Shown in pieces: positions 24,986-32,594 of a stretch of 64,000 nt of DNA. Origin of the DNA: FEN-1139 sp964396375. Lineage in GTDB: Bacteria; Myxococcota_A; Polyangia; Polyangiales; Polyangiaceae. Position 1 is the stretch's first letter. Every line of letters starts with the position of its first letter. Position numbers and translations under genes: made by a program. The DNA is taken from contig CAYNEY010000022.1 of assembly GCA_964396375.1 (NCBI GenBank), positions 1 to 64,000 of the forward strand, read 5' to 3'. The notes under the pieces were generated by a model. That model worked only from the letters and a program-made list of their open reading frames with translations, was not told the DNA's origin and ran no database searches.

Positions 24986-25408
24986 TCAACCCCGCTCGGT
25001 GCTGGCCAGACATGCCTCCACCAGTAGGTTGAGCCGGTCGAGCGTGAATCCGGGATCATCGATGCGGGGCAGCGCCGCCACCCGCTCGGCGAACCTGGCG
25101 AGCGGAGCCCGTGAGGGCTGTGCCATCTTCTCATCGAGCTCCACGCCGAGTTCGATCTCGATCGCCAGGATGGTCACCATCCATTCGAAGGTACCAAAAT
25201 CGGGGTTGTGTTCGAGTAGGGCTCGGGTGGTGGTGGTGGGTGTGACGGCACCTGCGGCGGCGCGGATCAGCGCGAGCACGCGGTCGCGATCAGCACGGAG
25301 CTTCGCTGTGGTGCTCTTCTTGGAGGCAGGTGGCGTTCGGGACGCGGGCGACGCCTTGGCGGCCAATGTCTTGGTGGAGCGCTGGGTCGTGGTGGCTCTG
25401 CGTGTCAT
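24986..25408 (-). CDS. hypothetical protein with basic Lys/Ala/Thr-rich N-terminus
   Basis: Not recognised; 140 aa. Residues 1-40 are a disordered Lys/Ala/Thr/Ser-rich tail resembling nucleic-acid-binding extensions. Residues 40-135 form a probable helical domain (DRVLALIRAAAGAVTP). Its start overlaps the stop of the FHA gene (ATGA), so the two are translationally coupled and probably functionally linked. Confidence 0.6.
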   Translation of the reverse strand: MTRRATTTQRSTKTLAAKASPASRTPPASKKSTTAKLRADRDRVLALIRAAAGAVTPTTTTRALLEHNPDFGTFEWMVTILAIEIELGVELDEKMAQPSRAPLARFAERVAALPRIDDPGFTLDRLNLLVEACLASTERG

Positions 25409-25932
25409 TCGTCCATCCCGGTTCCGTAGGTGTGCAGCCGCGAAAGCAGCTCCTTGTGACCAAGATACTCGAACTCGAAGCGGCCGATCACCAAGCGGTT
25501 CCCGCTCTTGAGCGGCATCGAGCGGTTGGGAGGGATGGGTTGCCCGTTCAGTAGGGTGCCGTTGGTCGACTCGATGTCGATCAGCCGGAGGCCGAACGGT
25601 GTGGCTTCGAACGCGCAGTGCTGGACCGAGATCGACAGCTCCGGCACTGCCACGTCGGCATCCGCGGTGCGACCGAGGATGATCCGTGGGACGCTCCGGT
25701 TCTCGCGCTTCTTCACCAAGAACCAGACTCGCTCCACCAACGCTGCCGTCCGAAGATACTCGGAACTCGAGCCGATGCTGATGCGCAGGGTACCTTCGGC
25801 GGTGCGTCCCCCCTCCAGCGAGACGCCCACGATGCCGTGTCCCACCAACACCGGTGAGCCGGGGTAGGTGGACAGGAAGCGCGCCTGACCCGAGGTTCGA
25901 AGCTCGTGGGCGAGATCGCTCAGATAGGGCAT
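25405..25932 (-). CDS. FHA-domain protein
   Basis: A 175-aa protein. A short N-terminal region of unknown function (1-75) precedes an FHA domain at about 80-165, with the core residues IILGRTADADVAV, SISVQHC and STNGTLLNG. It would bind a phosphorylated partner. The downstream 140-aa gene overlaps by 4 nt. Both are convergent with the first FHA unit, so the region 22.8-25.9 kb appears to be a small FHA signalling neighbourhood. Confidence 0.8.
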   Translation of the reverse strand: MPYLSDLAHELRTSGQARFLSTYPGSPVLVGHGIVGVSLEGGRTAEGTLRISIGSSSEYLRTAALVERVWFLVKKRENRSVPRIILGRTADADVAVPELSISVQHCAFEATPFGLRLIDIESTNGTLLNGQPIPPNRSMPLKSGNRLVIGRFEFEYLGHKELLSRLHTYGTGMDE

Positions 25933-25953
25933 GAGAGCTCCCCGAACGGTAGC

Positions 25954-26655
25954 TCAGTCATTCCTCAAGTCATCGATTTTGGCGAGGAGCAGCGTGGCCG
26001 CCTCCGGATCCTCGAGATCGCGGAACACATGGGCTGCCCCCGCGGCGAGCAGCTCCGCGCGGGTCACCCCACCGGTCTCCACGCCGATGGGGACGGCTCC
26101 GATGGCGAGGGCGGCCTCCACATCACGCCGCGTGTCTCCGATCACCACGACGTCGCAGTCAGTCGAGCCCGCTAAGGCCTGGCCCCGCTCCTTACCGATG
26201 CGCAGCACCTCTCCGCGTACAAGGGCGTCCGAGCCATAGCCTCCGAAGCAGAAGTAACCCTCGAGCCCGGCCACCCGGAGCTTCGCCGCTGCGCCTTCGG
26301 CAACATTCCCGGTTCCGAGCCCAAGGAAAATGCCTGGCTCCCCCTGCAGGCGGCTGAGCAGGCGGGCCACCCCGGGGAGGGCGCGGGCTGCCTGGCTCTG
26401 GCGTAGTTCCTCCACCAAGAGCGCGACGTATCGGCCCAAAATCAGATCGATCGTAGGCTCATCAGCCAATTTGCCGCTGGCCAAGAGACTTTCCCGAACA
26501 ATGGCCCGATCGGTCATGCCCCGAAGATCGATGCGCTCGATGGTGCTCAGATCTTGCTCGAGCTCAGCGAAAGAACGGACCAAGGCCCTTCGACCGGCCC
26601 CATCTGCCGTGAGGAGAGTACCGTCGATATCGAAGAGAAGGAGGCGAGATTTCAT
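25954..26655 (-). CDS. HAD-superfamily phosphatase (phosphoglycolate-phosphatase-like)
   Basis: Cytoplasmic HAD hydrolase of 233 aa. Motif I is LLFDIDGTLL (nucleophile Asp about 9), motif II GLGTGN, and motif IV VVIGDTRRDVEAA. The helical cap between motifs I and II places it in the phosphoglycolate phosphatase/beta-phosphoglucomutase-like subgroup. It ends 21 bp upstream of the FHA gene on the same strand, so co-transcription is possible. Substrate not predictable. Confidence 0.82.
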   Translation of the reverse strand: MKSRLLLFDIDGTLLTADGAGRRALVRSFAELEQDLSTIERIDLRGMTDRAIVRESLLASGKLADEPTIDLILGRYVALLVEELRQSQAARALPGVARLLSRLQGEPGIFLGLGTGNVAEGAAAKLRVAGLEGYFCFGGYGSDALVRGEVLRIGKERGQALAGSTDCDVVVIGDTRRDVEAALAIGAVPIGVETGGVTRAELLAAGAAHVFRDLEDPEAATLLLAKIDDLRND

Positions 26656-26746
26656 GACTCCTCCCGGTCGACCAAACCGGCTGAAAGGATTGTTCCAGGG
26701 CGGTGGGTCAGGGACGGGTACGCTTTCATGGTGTGAATCTGGAAAC

Positions 26747-26757
26747 TTATCAGATAA
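26747..26757. promoter_or_regulatory. small palindrome upstream of lacI-type gene
   Basis: TTATC-A-GATAA is a perfect 5-bp inverted repeat about 95 bp before the LacI-family start, in the divergent gap. It differs from the usual CG-centred LacI operator, so it is only a candidate. Confidence 0.25.
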
Positions 26758-26851
26758 TAGCTGGAAGAATCTGTTGAGTGAGGCGATTTCCTGACCTCAG
26801 CGCACCCCTAGCGGCAACCGATATAGCAATCATGCCTCTTGGAGCAGAACT

Positions 26852-27931
26852 ATGAAGGAACGGGTCACGATCGTCGAGGTTGCTCGGCTGGCAGGTGTGG
26901 CGGTCAGCACGGTCTCCCGTGTTCTGAATGGAGGTTACGCCAGTCCAGCCGTGCGTGAAAAGGTCCAGCAGGTCGTGCGCGAGGTGGGTTTCGTGCCATC
27001 CACCAGTGCCCGGGGTCTCAAGCTGGGGCGGAGCGGCTTGGTGGGTTTCGTGGCGTGGAACACCCAAGGCGCCTGGACCACAGGCCTCTTGCACGGTGTG
27101 GAGGAAGAGCTGGTGGGACGCTCCATGACCGTCGCGCTGGCGAGCGTAGGACTCCGAGACACCTTCGAGCCAAGTGCCGTTCAGGGGTGGATCGCCGAGC
27201 GGCGGGTCGATGGACTCATCTTGGCCAGGGCGCTGATGGCGCACCGACCCTTGGTGGAGGCGGCGCGCTCTGCGAGGTTGCCGGTGGTGATCATCGGACC
27301 GGACGAGGACTTCGGTTACGGTCTTCGGATCACCGCGGACAACGTGGAGGCGGGACGTCTGGCGGCGCAACACCTGATCGAGCTCGGGCACCGACGGATC
27401 GCCTACTTGGGAGGTCCGCAGGGTTCGGTAGACACCTGCCGGAGGCTCGAAGGTATCGAGGCGGTGGTTGCGCAGAGCGGGTTTTCCCTCGATCCCGAGC
27501 ACGTTGGGTTCGCGCACTCGTACTGCGCTGATTCGTGCACCGCTTACGCCAAGCGGTGGCTGACCACCCCGCGTGACAAGCGACCAACCGCAGTGATCCT
27601 GGGCAACGATGAGATGGCGATGCAGTTCGTGCGGATCCTGCTCACCAACGGCGTCCGCGTGCCCGAGGAGGTATCGGTGATGGGATTCGACGGGATCCCG
27701 GAGACGGCGCGGTTCTGGCCGGGCCTATCCACCGTCGCGCAGCCCCTGCGTTCGATGGGCGCAGTGGCGTGTCGCATTCTGCTTCAAATGATGGACGGCA
27801 CGAGCCACGAGCACCTGGGTACGGAGATGATGTTCCAGACGGAGCTGGTCGTGAGGGAGACCACCGGTCCGATTCCGGACCGGGGCAGTGTGGTCCATAG
27901 CTTGCGCAGCGCCGATCCCCACGTTGCCTAG
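26852..27931 (+). CDS. LacI-family transcriptional regulator
   Basis: Repressor-type regulator of 359 aa. The N-terminal helix-turn-helix is canonical (TIVEVARLAGVAVSTVSRVL, about 5-24) with hinge helix to about residue 60. A periplasmic-binding-protein-like sensor domain follows, including IIGPDEDFGYGLRITADNVE and a C-terminal SVMGFDGIPETARFWPGLST segment typical of sugar-responsive members. No sugar transporter or catabolic gene adjoins it, so the ligand and target are unknown. It is divergent from a HAD phosphatase, a plausible target. Confidence 0.9.
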   Translation: MKERVTIVEVARLAGVAVSTVSRVLNGGYASPAVREKVQQVVREVGFVPSTSARGLKLGRSGLVGFVAWNTQGAWTTGLLHGVEEELVGRSMTVALASVGLRDTFEPSAVQGWIAERRVDGLILARALMAHRPLVEAARSARLPVVIIGPDEDFGYGLRITADNVEAGRLAAQHLIELGHRRIAYLGGPQGSVDTCRRLEGIEAVVAQSGFSLDPEHVGFAHSYCADSCTAYAKRWLTTPRDKRPTAVILGNDEMAMQFVRILLTNGVRVPEEVSVMGFDGIPETARFWPGLSTVAQPLRSMGAVACRILLQMMDGTSHEHLGTEMMFQTELVVRETTGPIPDRGSVVHSLRSADPHVA

Positions 27932-27989
27932 CAGGCTGGCGGGTTTTCGTGTTGCGGCAGCACTGGGCCGGCAGTAGGCATGGCCCTTC

Positions 27990-28958
27990 ATGAACGGATC
28001 CGGCCCCACGCCGATCAGCTCGAGCGGGCGCCCCGAGGGAGAGCTCCGCCAGCGCTCGCGCCTTTTCTTGGTTCTGCGATGGGTGCTCACGCTGGTCGTG
28101 TTGGTCTTCGTGGTACTCACCTTGCGAAGGCTCTTGGTGCTCTGGGAGCCGAGGGATCTTGACCTTGATTGGCGCGCGATAGCTGCCTCCACCCTCGTGT
28201 TGCTGGCAGCCAACTTCGCCCAGGCGATGGCCTGGCATGCGCTGCTCGAGACCATGGCCAAGCGTGCTGTCGCCTACCGGCCACTGTTCGAGATCTACAT
28301 GCTGGGACAACTCGCGCGCTACACCCCCGGCAAGGTTGGTTTGCCGTTGGTCCGCCTGGCAGGGGCGACACGGCTCGGTTTGTCGCCGCTCCTCCTCGGC
28401 TCCTCGGTGGGTATCGAGGTGCTCTCGTGGCTCTCAGTGGGGGCTTGCACCGGGTTGGTGGCGCTCACTCTCTGCGGTGGCGACACCTCCTGGCTTCGCG
28501 CGCAGCTCGGCGAAACCACGCCGCTCGTGCTCCTGGTGGCGGTGCTCGGTCTGCTTGCCCTGAATCGAATCGACCGGCGATGGCTGCCCGAGGCACTGCG
28601 CCGCCGGTTGCGTCTGGACGGTGCCGGCCCGCTGCTCCCGACCCGGGTGCTCGGCTATCAGCTTGCGAGCTGGCTCGGATGGCTGCTCACGGGCGTGCTG
28701 CTGGTGGTGGGCGTTGGAGGCGGCCTTGGGCTGGGTCTCGCGCAGAGCGGAATGTTCGCCCTGGCCCCGATTGCGGGCTTCCTCTTTCTGGTGGCACCCG
28801 GCGGCCTCGGCGTGCGCGAGGCCATTCTGTCGCTCGCGCTCACCCCCTATCTCGGGCCGACGCGGGCGCTCGCGGCGGCATTACTCGCTCGCGGCACCTC
28901 AATTGCCGCCGATCTGATAGCGTTTGCCCTCGCTAAGTTCTTGGCACACCGAGCCTGA
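27990..28958 (+). CDS. LPG-synthase-TM/UPF0104-family membrane protein (flippase-like)
   Basis: Integral membrane protein of 322 aa with about eight helices of the lysylphosphatidylglycerol_synthase_TM fold. Hallmarks include QLARYTPGKVGLPLVRLAG and FLVAPGGLGVREAIL. Members without the synthetase domain are common in glycan loci and are suspected lipid or polyprenyl carriers; that role is inferred. It is the first gene of a plus-strand glycan cluster, 12 bp before a methyltransferase gene. Confidence 0.82.
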   Translation: MNGSGPTPISSSGRPEGELRQRSRLFLVLRWVLTLVVLVFVVLTLRRLLVLWEPRDLDLDWRAIAASTLVLLAANFAQAMAWHALLETMAKRAVAYRPLFEIYMLGQLARYTPGKVGLPLVRLAGATRLGLSPLLLGSSVGIEVLSWLSVGACTGLVALTLCGGDTSWLRAQLGETTPLVLLVAVLGLLALNRIDRRWLPEALRRRLRLDGAGPLLPTRVLGYQLASWLGWLLTGVLLVVGVGGGLGLGLAQSGMFALAPIAGFLFLVAPGGLGVREAILSLALTPYLGPTRALAAALLARGTSIAADLIAFALAKFLAHRA

Positions 28959-28970
28959 GGTCGATTGTCG

Positions 28971-29666
28971 ATGCCGCGTGATGACGATTACTACAAGAAC
29001 CACTTCGTCAAACTGAGGTTCCCTTGGACCCTGTACCACCGCCCCATCGTGCTTAGGCTCGAGAAGGAGCTTGGGGAGGCGCGGGGCGGTGCTGTTCTGA
29101 ACGTCGGCTCCGGACCTTTCCTCGAGCTCGATCACCTCGCGCCCTCGGACTGTCGCTTCTCGGTGTGTGACATCGACGCGCGAGCCATCGCGTTTGCGCG
29201 GCACCACCATCAGGCACGGCTGGATCGTGCGTTGGTGTGTGAGGAGGGTGGGCCGCTGCCCTTCCCGGATGACCAGTTTGAGCTGGTGGTCGCGATGGAC
29301 GTGATCGAGCATCTCTCCGAGCCTTCAGCGTGGCTCGCTGAGCTCGCTCGGGTGACCAAGCCCGGAGGTCGACTCTTCCTCACCACACCGAACTATGGCT
29401 CGGCTTGGTTGCGTCTGCTCGAGAACACGGCGCTCGAGCTGGTAGCCCGCTGGCAGGGCTTCACGCGCCGAGGTATCCACCCTACCAAGATGAACCGGGC
29501 GCGGCTTCGCGCGGTGCTCGAGACAGCTAGGCTCAACGAGCCCGTCATCGACGAGTTGGCGTTCGGCTGGGTGTTGGCCGCGACCGCCAAGAAGTCCCAC
29601 GCGGTGGCTGACCCGGCGCCGCGCACCCCTGCCAAGGAGTCTTGCGAGGAGGTTTTGCATGGTTGA
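28971..29666 (+). CDS. SAM-dependent class I methyltransferase
   Basis: A 231-aa enzyme with motif I VLNVGSGPFLELD (about 40-52), an acidic motif II (SVCDIDARAIAF) and motif IV DDQFELVVAMDVIEHL, characteristic of Methyltransf_11/23 proteins acting on sugars or lipids. A TTG six bases upstream is an alternative start. Its stop lies inside the next short reading frame (8-nt overlap), indicating coupling within the glycan operon. Acceptor unknown. Confidence 0.85.
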   Translation: MPRDDDYYKNHFVKLRFPWTLYHRPIVLRLEKELGEARGGAVLNVGSGPFLELDHLAPSDCRFSVCDIDARAIAFARHHHQARLDRALVCEEGGPLPFPDDQFELVVAMDVIEHLSEPSAWLAELARVTKPGGRLFLTTPNYGSAWLRLLENTALELVARWQGFTRRGIHPTKMNRARLRAVLETARLNEPVIDELAFGWVLAATAKKSHAVADPAPRTPAKESCEEVLHG

Positions 29667-29896
29667 CACAGACACGCGCCGTCCGGGCTTGGTCATCGTC
29701 ACGGTGCCCCGAGCCGCTCGCCAACCCGAGCGGTTCACCGAGCGGCTCGGCCAAGTGCGCGATGATTTCGACGTGTTGTTGGTGGGTGAAGGGAGCGAGC
29801 TTGCGCATGCTTTGCGGTCCTGAGTTCACCGAGGTGCTCTCGATCCTGCCCGTGCTCCTTTCGCTGCGGCTGGCCAGGCTCCGAGGCAGGTTGTGA
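29659..29896 (+). pseudogene. short glycan-locus gene interrupted by a probable +1 frameshift
   Basis: Unrecognised. Frame 1 runs from ATG 29659 to a TGA at 29821-29823 (54 aa, containing GLVIVTVPRAARQPERF). Coding-like codons then continue in another frame (PEFTEVLSILPVLLSLRLAR) to a TGA at 29894-29896 that overlaps the GTG of the next gene in the GTGA arrangement used elsewhere here. Skipping one base near 29816 joins the frames into a 78-aa protein. This looks like an indel, an assembly error, or less likely programmed frameshifting at TCC-TGA. It could be a broken remnant. Confidence 0.5.
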
Positions 29897-31656
29897 CGGG
29901 AGCCGGGAGTTCGAGACTCGACTGGCTACGCTCGCAGAAAGCCCTGACCACACTGATTCTCATGGCTGCCCTGCTCGCCATCGCGCCGAGCTGGTACTTT
30001 CATGTGCGCCGCAGCCTCGACCCCTTCATCTTCAACGATGACGCCCGGATCCTGATCTGGCCATTCTTTCGCGGCGAGGAACCAGGGCTATTTCCCGACG
30101 ATCTGTTCTTATCCTACTACACGGCTGGGCTTCCCGAGGGTTTTCGGTTGCTGTATTCGGCCGTCGCGCGCCTCGGCTGGGTCCGCCACACCAGTATTGT
30201 CTTGCCGTACCTCTCGGTGCTCGCGACGCTGGGGTTCGCAGCGGCGACTGCCTATCGCATGGCTGGGACGCGTGCAGCGCTTCTGGTGGCGGTTTTGATA
30301 CTCGGGTCCGACGTCTTCATCGATCGCGCGGGCGGCGGGCTCCCCCGCAGCTTCGCCTTCGTCCTTACCGCAGCCGGGCTGTACGCCATGGTGACAAGAA
30401 GGCCGGTTTGGTTGGCCTGCTTGGCGGTGTTGGGGATGGCCTTCTACCCGGTGACGGCGGCGCTGCTCGGTTTGCTCCTCGCGTTTCTGTTGGTGCTCCC
30501 GGAGGCGTACGGTGGTTCGGGTGCGAAGCTGTGGCATCGGCTGCTGCTGCTTGGCTTGACCCTTCTGGCACTGGTTGCTCTGGCTCGACCCATCCAGTCG
30601 CGCCTCGCCGCCTTTGGTCCCCCGATCCGCCCCACCGAGCTCACCAGTTTTGAAGAAGCAGGGCCGGGTGGGCGCCTCGACCCCGAGCACCACCCGCCGT
30701 ATCCTGGGTATTTCCCCACCGCGCAGCGTCACGCGCACCGGACCTTGGTGGGCTATGGGGCGCCGCTCCTCGGCCACTCGCTGGGCTCTCTCGGGTTGTC
30801 TCGCGATCGGCAGAGCCAGCTGGTCTGGGTGGTGTTGGGCACATCGCTTGGGTTGATGCTGATGCGACGCGCCACCCGCGTGGCTTTGGTGCCGCTCGGT
30901 GGCCTCTGGTTGGTGTCGGTGTTTGGGCACGCGCTATCCGTGCAGTTCGCGCCGCAGCTGTTCCTTCCGGAGCGCTACGTCCAATACACGGTTCCGCTCC
31001 TCTCCCTGCTCGTGCTCGGGATCGCTTGGGGTGGTGTGGAAAGAAAACCTTCGCGGTGGACCGAGCCGAGGATCGCCGTCGGGTGCGGGCTCTTGCTGTT
31101 TCTGTTCGGCTCTCGAGGAACCTCCTTCGTAGGCGTGGAGGTCGTGATCCCCGAACCCGAGCGACCGCTCTACGCACACCTGGCTCAGCTACCCAAAAAC
31201 TCCTTGATCGCGGGGTGGCCAACCGGTCCGGTCGAGAACGTGCCGTACCTCTCGCGGCGTCGAGTCCTCACTGCCCATCAGCTCCAGATGCCCTTCCACG
31301 CTCTCTTCACCGAGACGGTGCGGGACCGCGTCCGTGCCGTGATCGCTGCGGAGTTGGCACCCGGTCCCGAGCCTGCCTGTCGGCTCTTGACACACTTTGG
31401 CGTGACTCACTTCTTGGTCGACCTCGCACCGGCAGCCCAGGTGCGGAGCTACTATCGGCCTTTCAATGCCGAGATCACTCGGCATCTGGCAGCGCGCGGC
31501 GACAAGCCCAGCTTTCTGGTCGAGCTTGCGCGAACCACGCCTTCTCTTCCACGCTTCGGAGAGCATGTGGTGGTCGATCGCCCTCGCGTCCTCTCTCACT
31601 GTGGTGAAACGGGCACCACCCCGACCAATCCGGCCGACCTCGCACCACCCCGCTAG
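29893..31656 (+). CDS. polytopic membrane protein, possible GT-C-type glycosyltransferase
   Basis: A 587-aa inner-membrane protein with about 11 helices and a soluble C-terminal region (about 450-587). After the first helix an acidic pair occurs in the first external loop (FNDDARILIWPFF), a position where GT-C enzymes carry catalytic Asp residues. No exact family recognised. GTG start overlaps the preceding frame. It lies among methyltransferases and glycosyltransferases, so polyprenyl-linked sugar transfer is a reasonable inference. Confidence 0.65.
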   Translation: MTGAGSSRLDWLRSQKALTTLILMAALLAIAPSWYFHVRRSLDPFIFNDDARILIWPFFRGEEPGLFPDDLFLSYYTAGLPEGFRLLYSAVARLGWVRHTSIVLPYLSVLATLGFAAATAYRMAGTRAALLVAVLILGSDVFIDRAGGGLPRSFAFVLTAAGLYAMVTRRPVWLACLAVLGMAFYPVTAALLGLLLAFLLVLPEAYGGSGAKLWHRLLLLGLTLLALVALARPIQSRLAAFGPPIRPTELTSFEEAGPGGRLDPEHHPPYPGYFPTAQRHAHRTLVGYGAPLLGHSLGSLGLSRDRQSQLVWVVLGTSLGLMLMRRATRVALVPLGGLWLVSVFGHALSVQFAPQLFLPERYVQYTVPLLSLLVLGIAWGGVERKPSRWTEPRIAVGCGLLLFLFGSRGTSFVGVEVVIPEPERPLYAHLAQLPKNSLIAGWPTGPVENVPYLSRRRVLTAHQLQMPFHALFTETVRDRVRAVIAAELAPGPEPACRLLTHFGVTHFLVDLAPAAQVRSYYRPFNAEITRHLAARGDKPSFLVELARTTPSLPRFGEHVVVDRPRVLSHCGETGTTPTNPADLAPPR

Positions 31657-31659
31657 AGG

Positions 31660-31687
31660 TCCCGGTCCTTGCCTCCCAAGACCGGGA
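31660..31687. terminator. possible stem-loop between glycan genes
   Basis: An 8-bp inverted repeat (TCCCGGTC/GACCGGGA) with a 12-nt loop lies just after the 587-aa gene. No T-tract follows, so it may be a weak terminator or an mRNA-stabilising hairpin. Confidence 0.25.
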
Positions 31688-31768
31688 GAGGCTTGCGGAG
31701 CAGACAGCTACGAGGTAGACGCCGGAGCGGTGGCCGGGCTTTCCTTCGGCCCCACGCCGAGTCCCGCT

Positions 31769-32593
31769 ATGTCCCACGAAGTGTCCCTCCCTGATTTCGA
31801 GAAGTACTTCCCGTACACGCCTGCCGCGTTGTGCATCAAGGAGTGCGCACGGCTGAAGGTGCTTCGCTCGTACCCCTGCCCTGGTCCCGTCTTGGATGTA
31901 GGGTGCGGAGATGGGCTCTTCGCCAAGGTCGCCTTCGACGACGTGGAGATCTGGGGGATCGACATCGATGCGAAGGAGGGGCGTTGGGCCTCGGCAAGTC
32001 GCGCCTACGCGCAGGTGATCCTGGGAGATGTCACCGCCGCTCGCCTCCCGAGCGAGTTCTTCCGAACCTGTGTCGCCAATTGCTCGCTCGAGCATGTCCC
32101 GCGCATCGACCTCGCTCTGCAGAATATCCGAGCGTCGCTGGTGCCCGGTGGTCGCATCTACGCCTTCGTGCCCAATCGTGATTGGACCCAGGCACTGCTC
32201 TCCAGTCGTCTGCTCACCGCTCTAGGTCTATCCGGTCTGGCGGAGACGCTGCGTGATTCGGTGGACCATGTGTTCAAGCACCACCACCTCCATGACGAGG
32301 CCGGTTGGCGCCGTCTGTTCGAGGAAGCAGATCTCTCCGTGGTGGCTGTGGAACCCGTGTTGTCGCCTGCCACCACGGTGGCCTTCGAGCTGTGCCTCGT
32401 CCCGTCGTTGCTCGGATGGCTGAACAAACGGCTGACCACGCGCTGGACCAACTTCCCGCCGCTCCGCAAGAAGTCAGCCATCCTGGTGCACGCCTGGATC
32501 CGCGCCCTGCTCACCCAGAAGTGTCCCGGACCCACAGCGGAGTATCTGGTGATCGCCGAGCGTTCGGTTGGCGCCGCCAAGCCCGCCGGTTGA
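31769..32593 (+). CDS. SAM-dependent class I methyltransferase
   Basis: A 274-aa enzyme. Motif I is VLDVGCGDGLFAKV (about 41-54), motif II EIWGIDID, and a CSLEHV segment follows in place of motif IV. The region after about 190 is longer than in minimal methyltransferases and hydrophobic (LSPATTVAFELCLVPSLLGW), suggesting membrane association. The open frame extends about 100 codons upstream into the previous gene, but ATG 31769 begins the natural domain. Its stop is separated by a single base from that of the convergent gene. Confidence 0.83.
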   Translation: MSHEVSLPDFEKYFPYTPAALCIKECARLKVLRSYPCPGPVLDVGCGDGLFAKVAFDDVEIWGIDIDAKEGRWASASRAYAQVILGDVTAARLPSEFFRTCVANCSLEHVPRIDLALQNIRASLVPGGRIYAFVPNRDWTQALLSSRLLTALGLSGLAETLRDSVDHVFKHHHLHDEAGWRRLFEEADLSVVAVEPVLSPATTVAFELCLVPSLLGWLNKRLTTRWTNFPPLRKKSAILVHAWIRALLTQKCPGPTAEYLVIAERSVGAAKPAG

Positions 32594-32594
32594 T

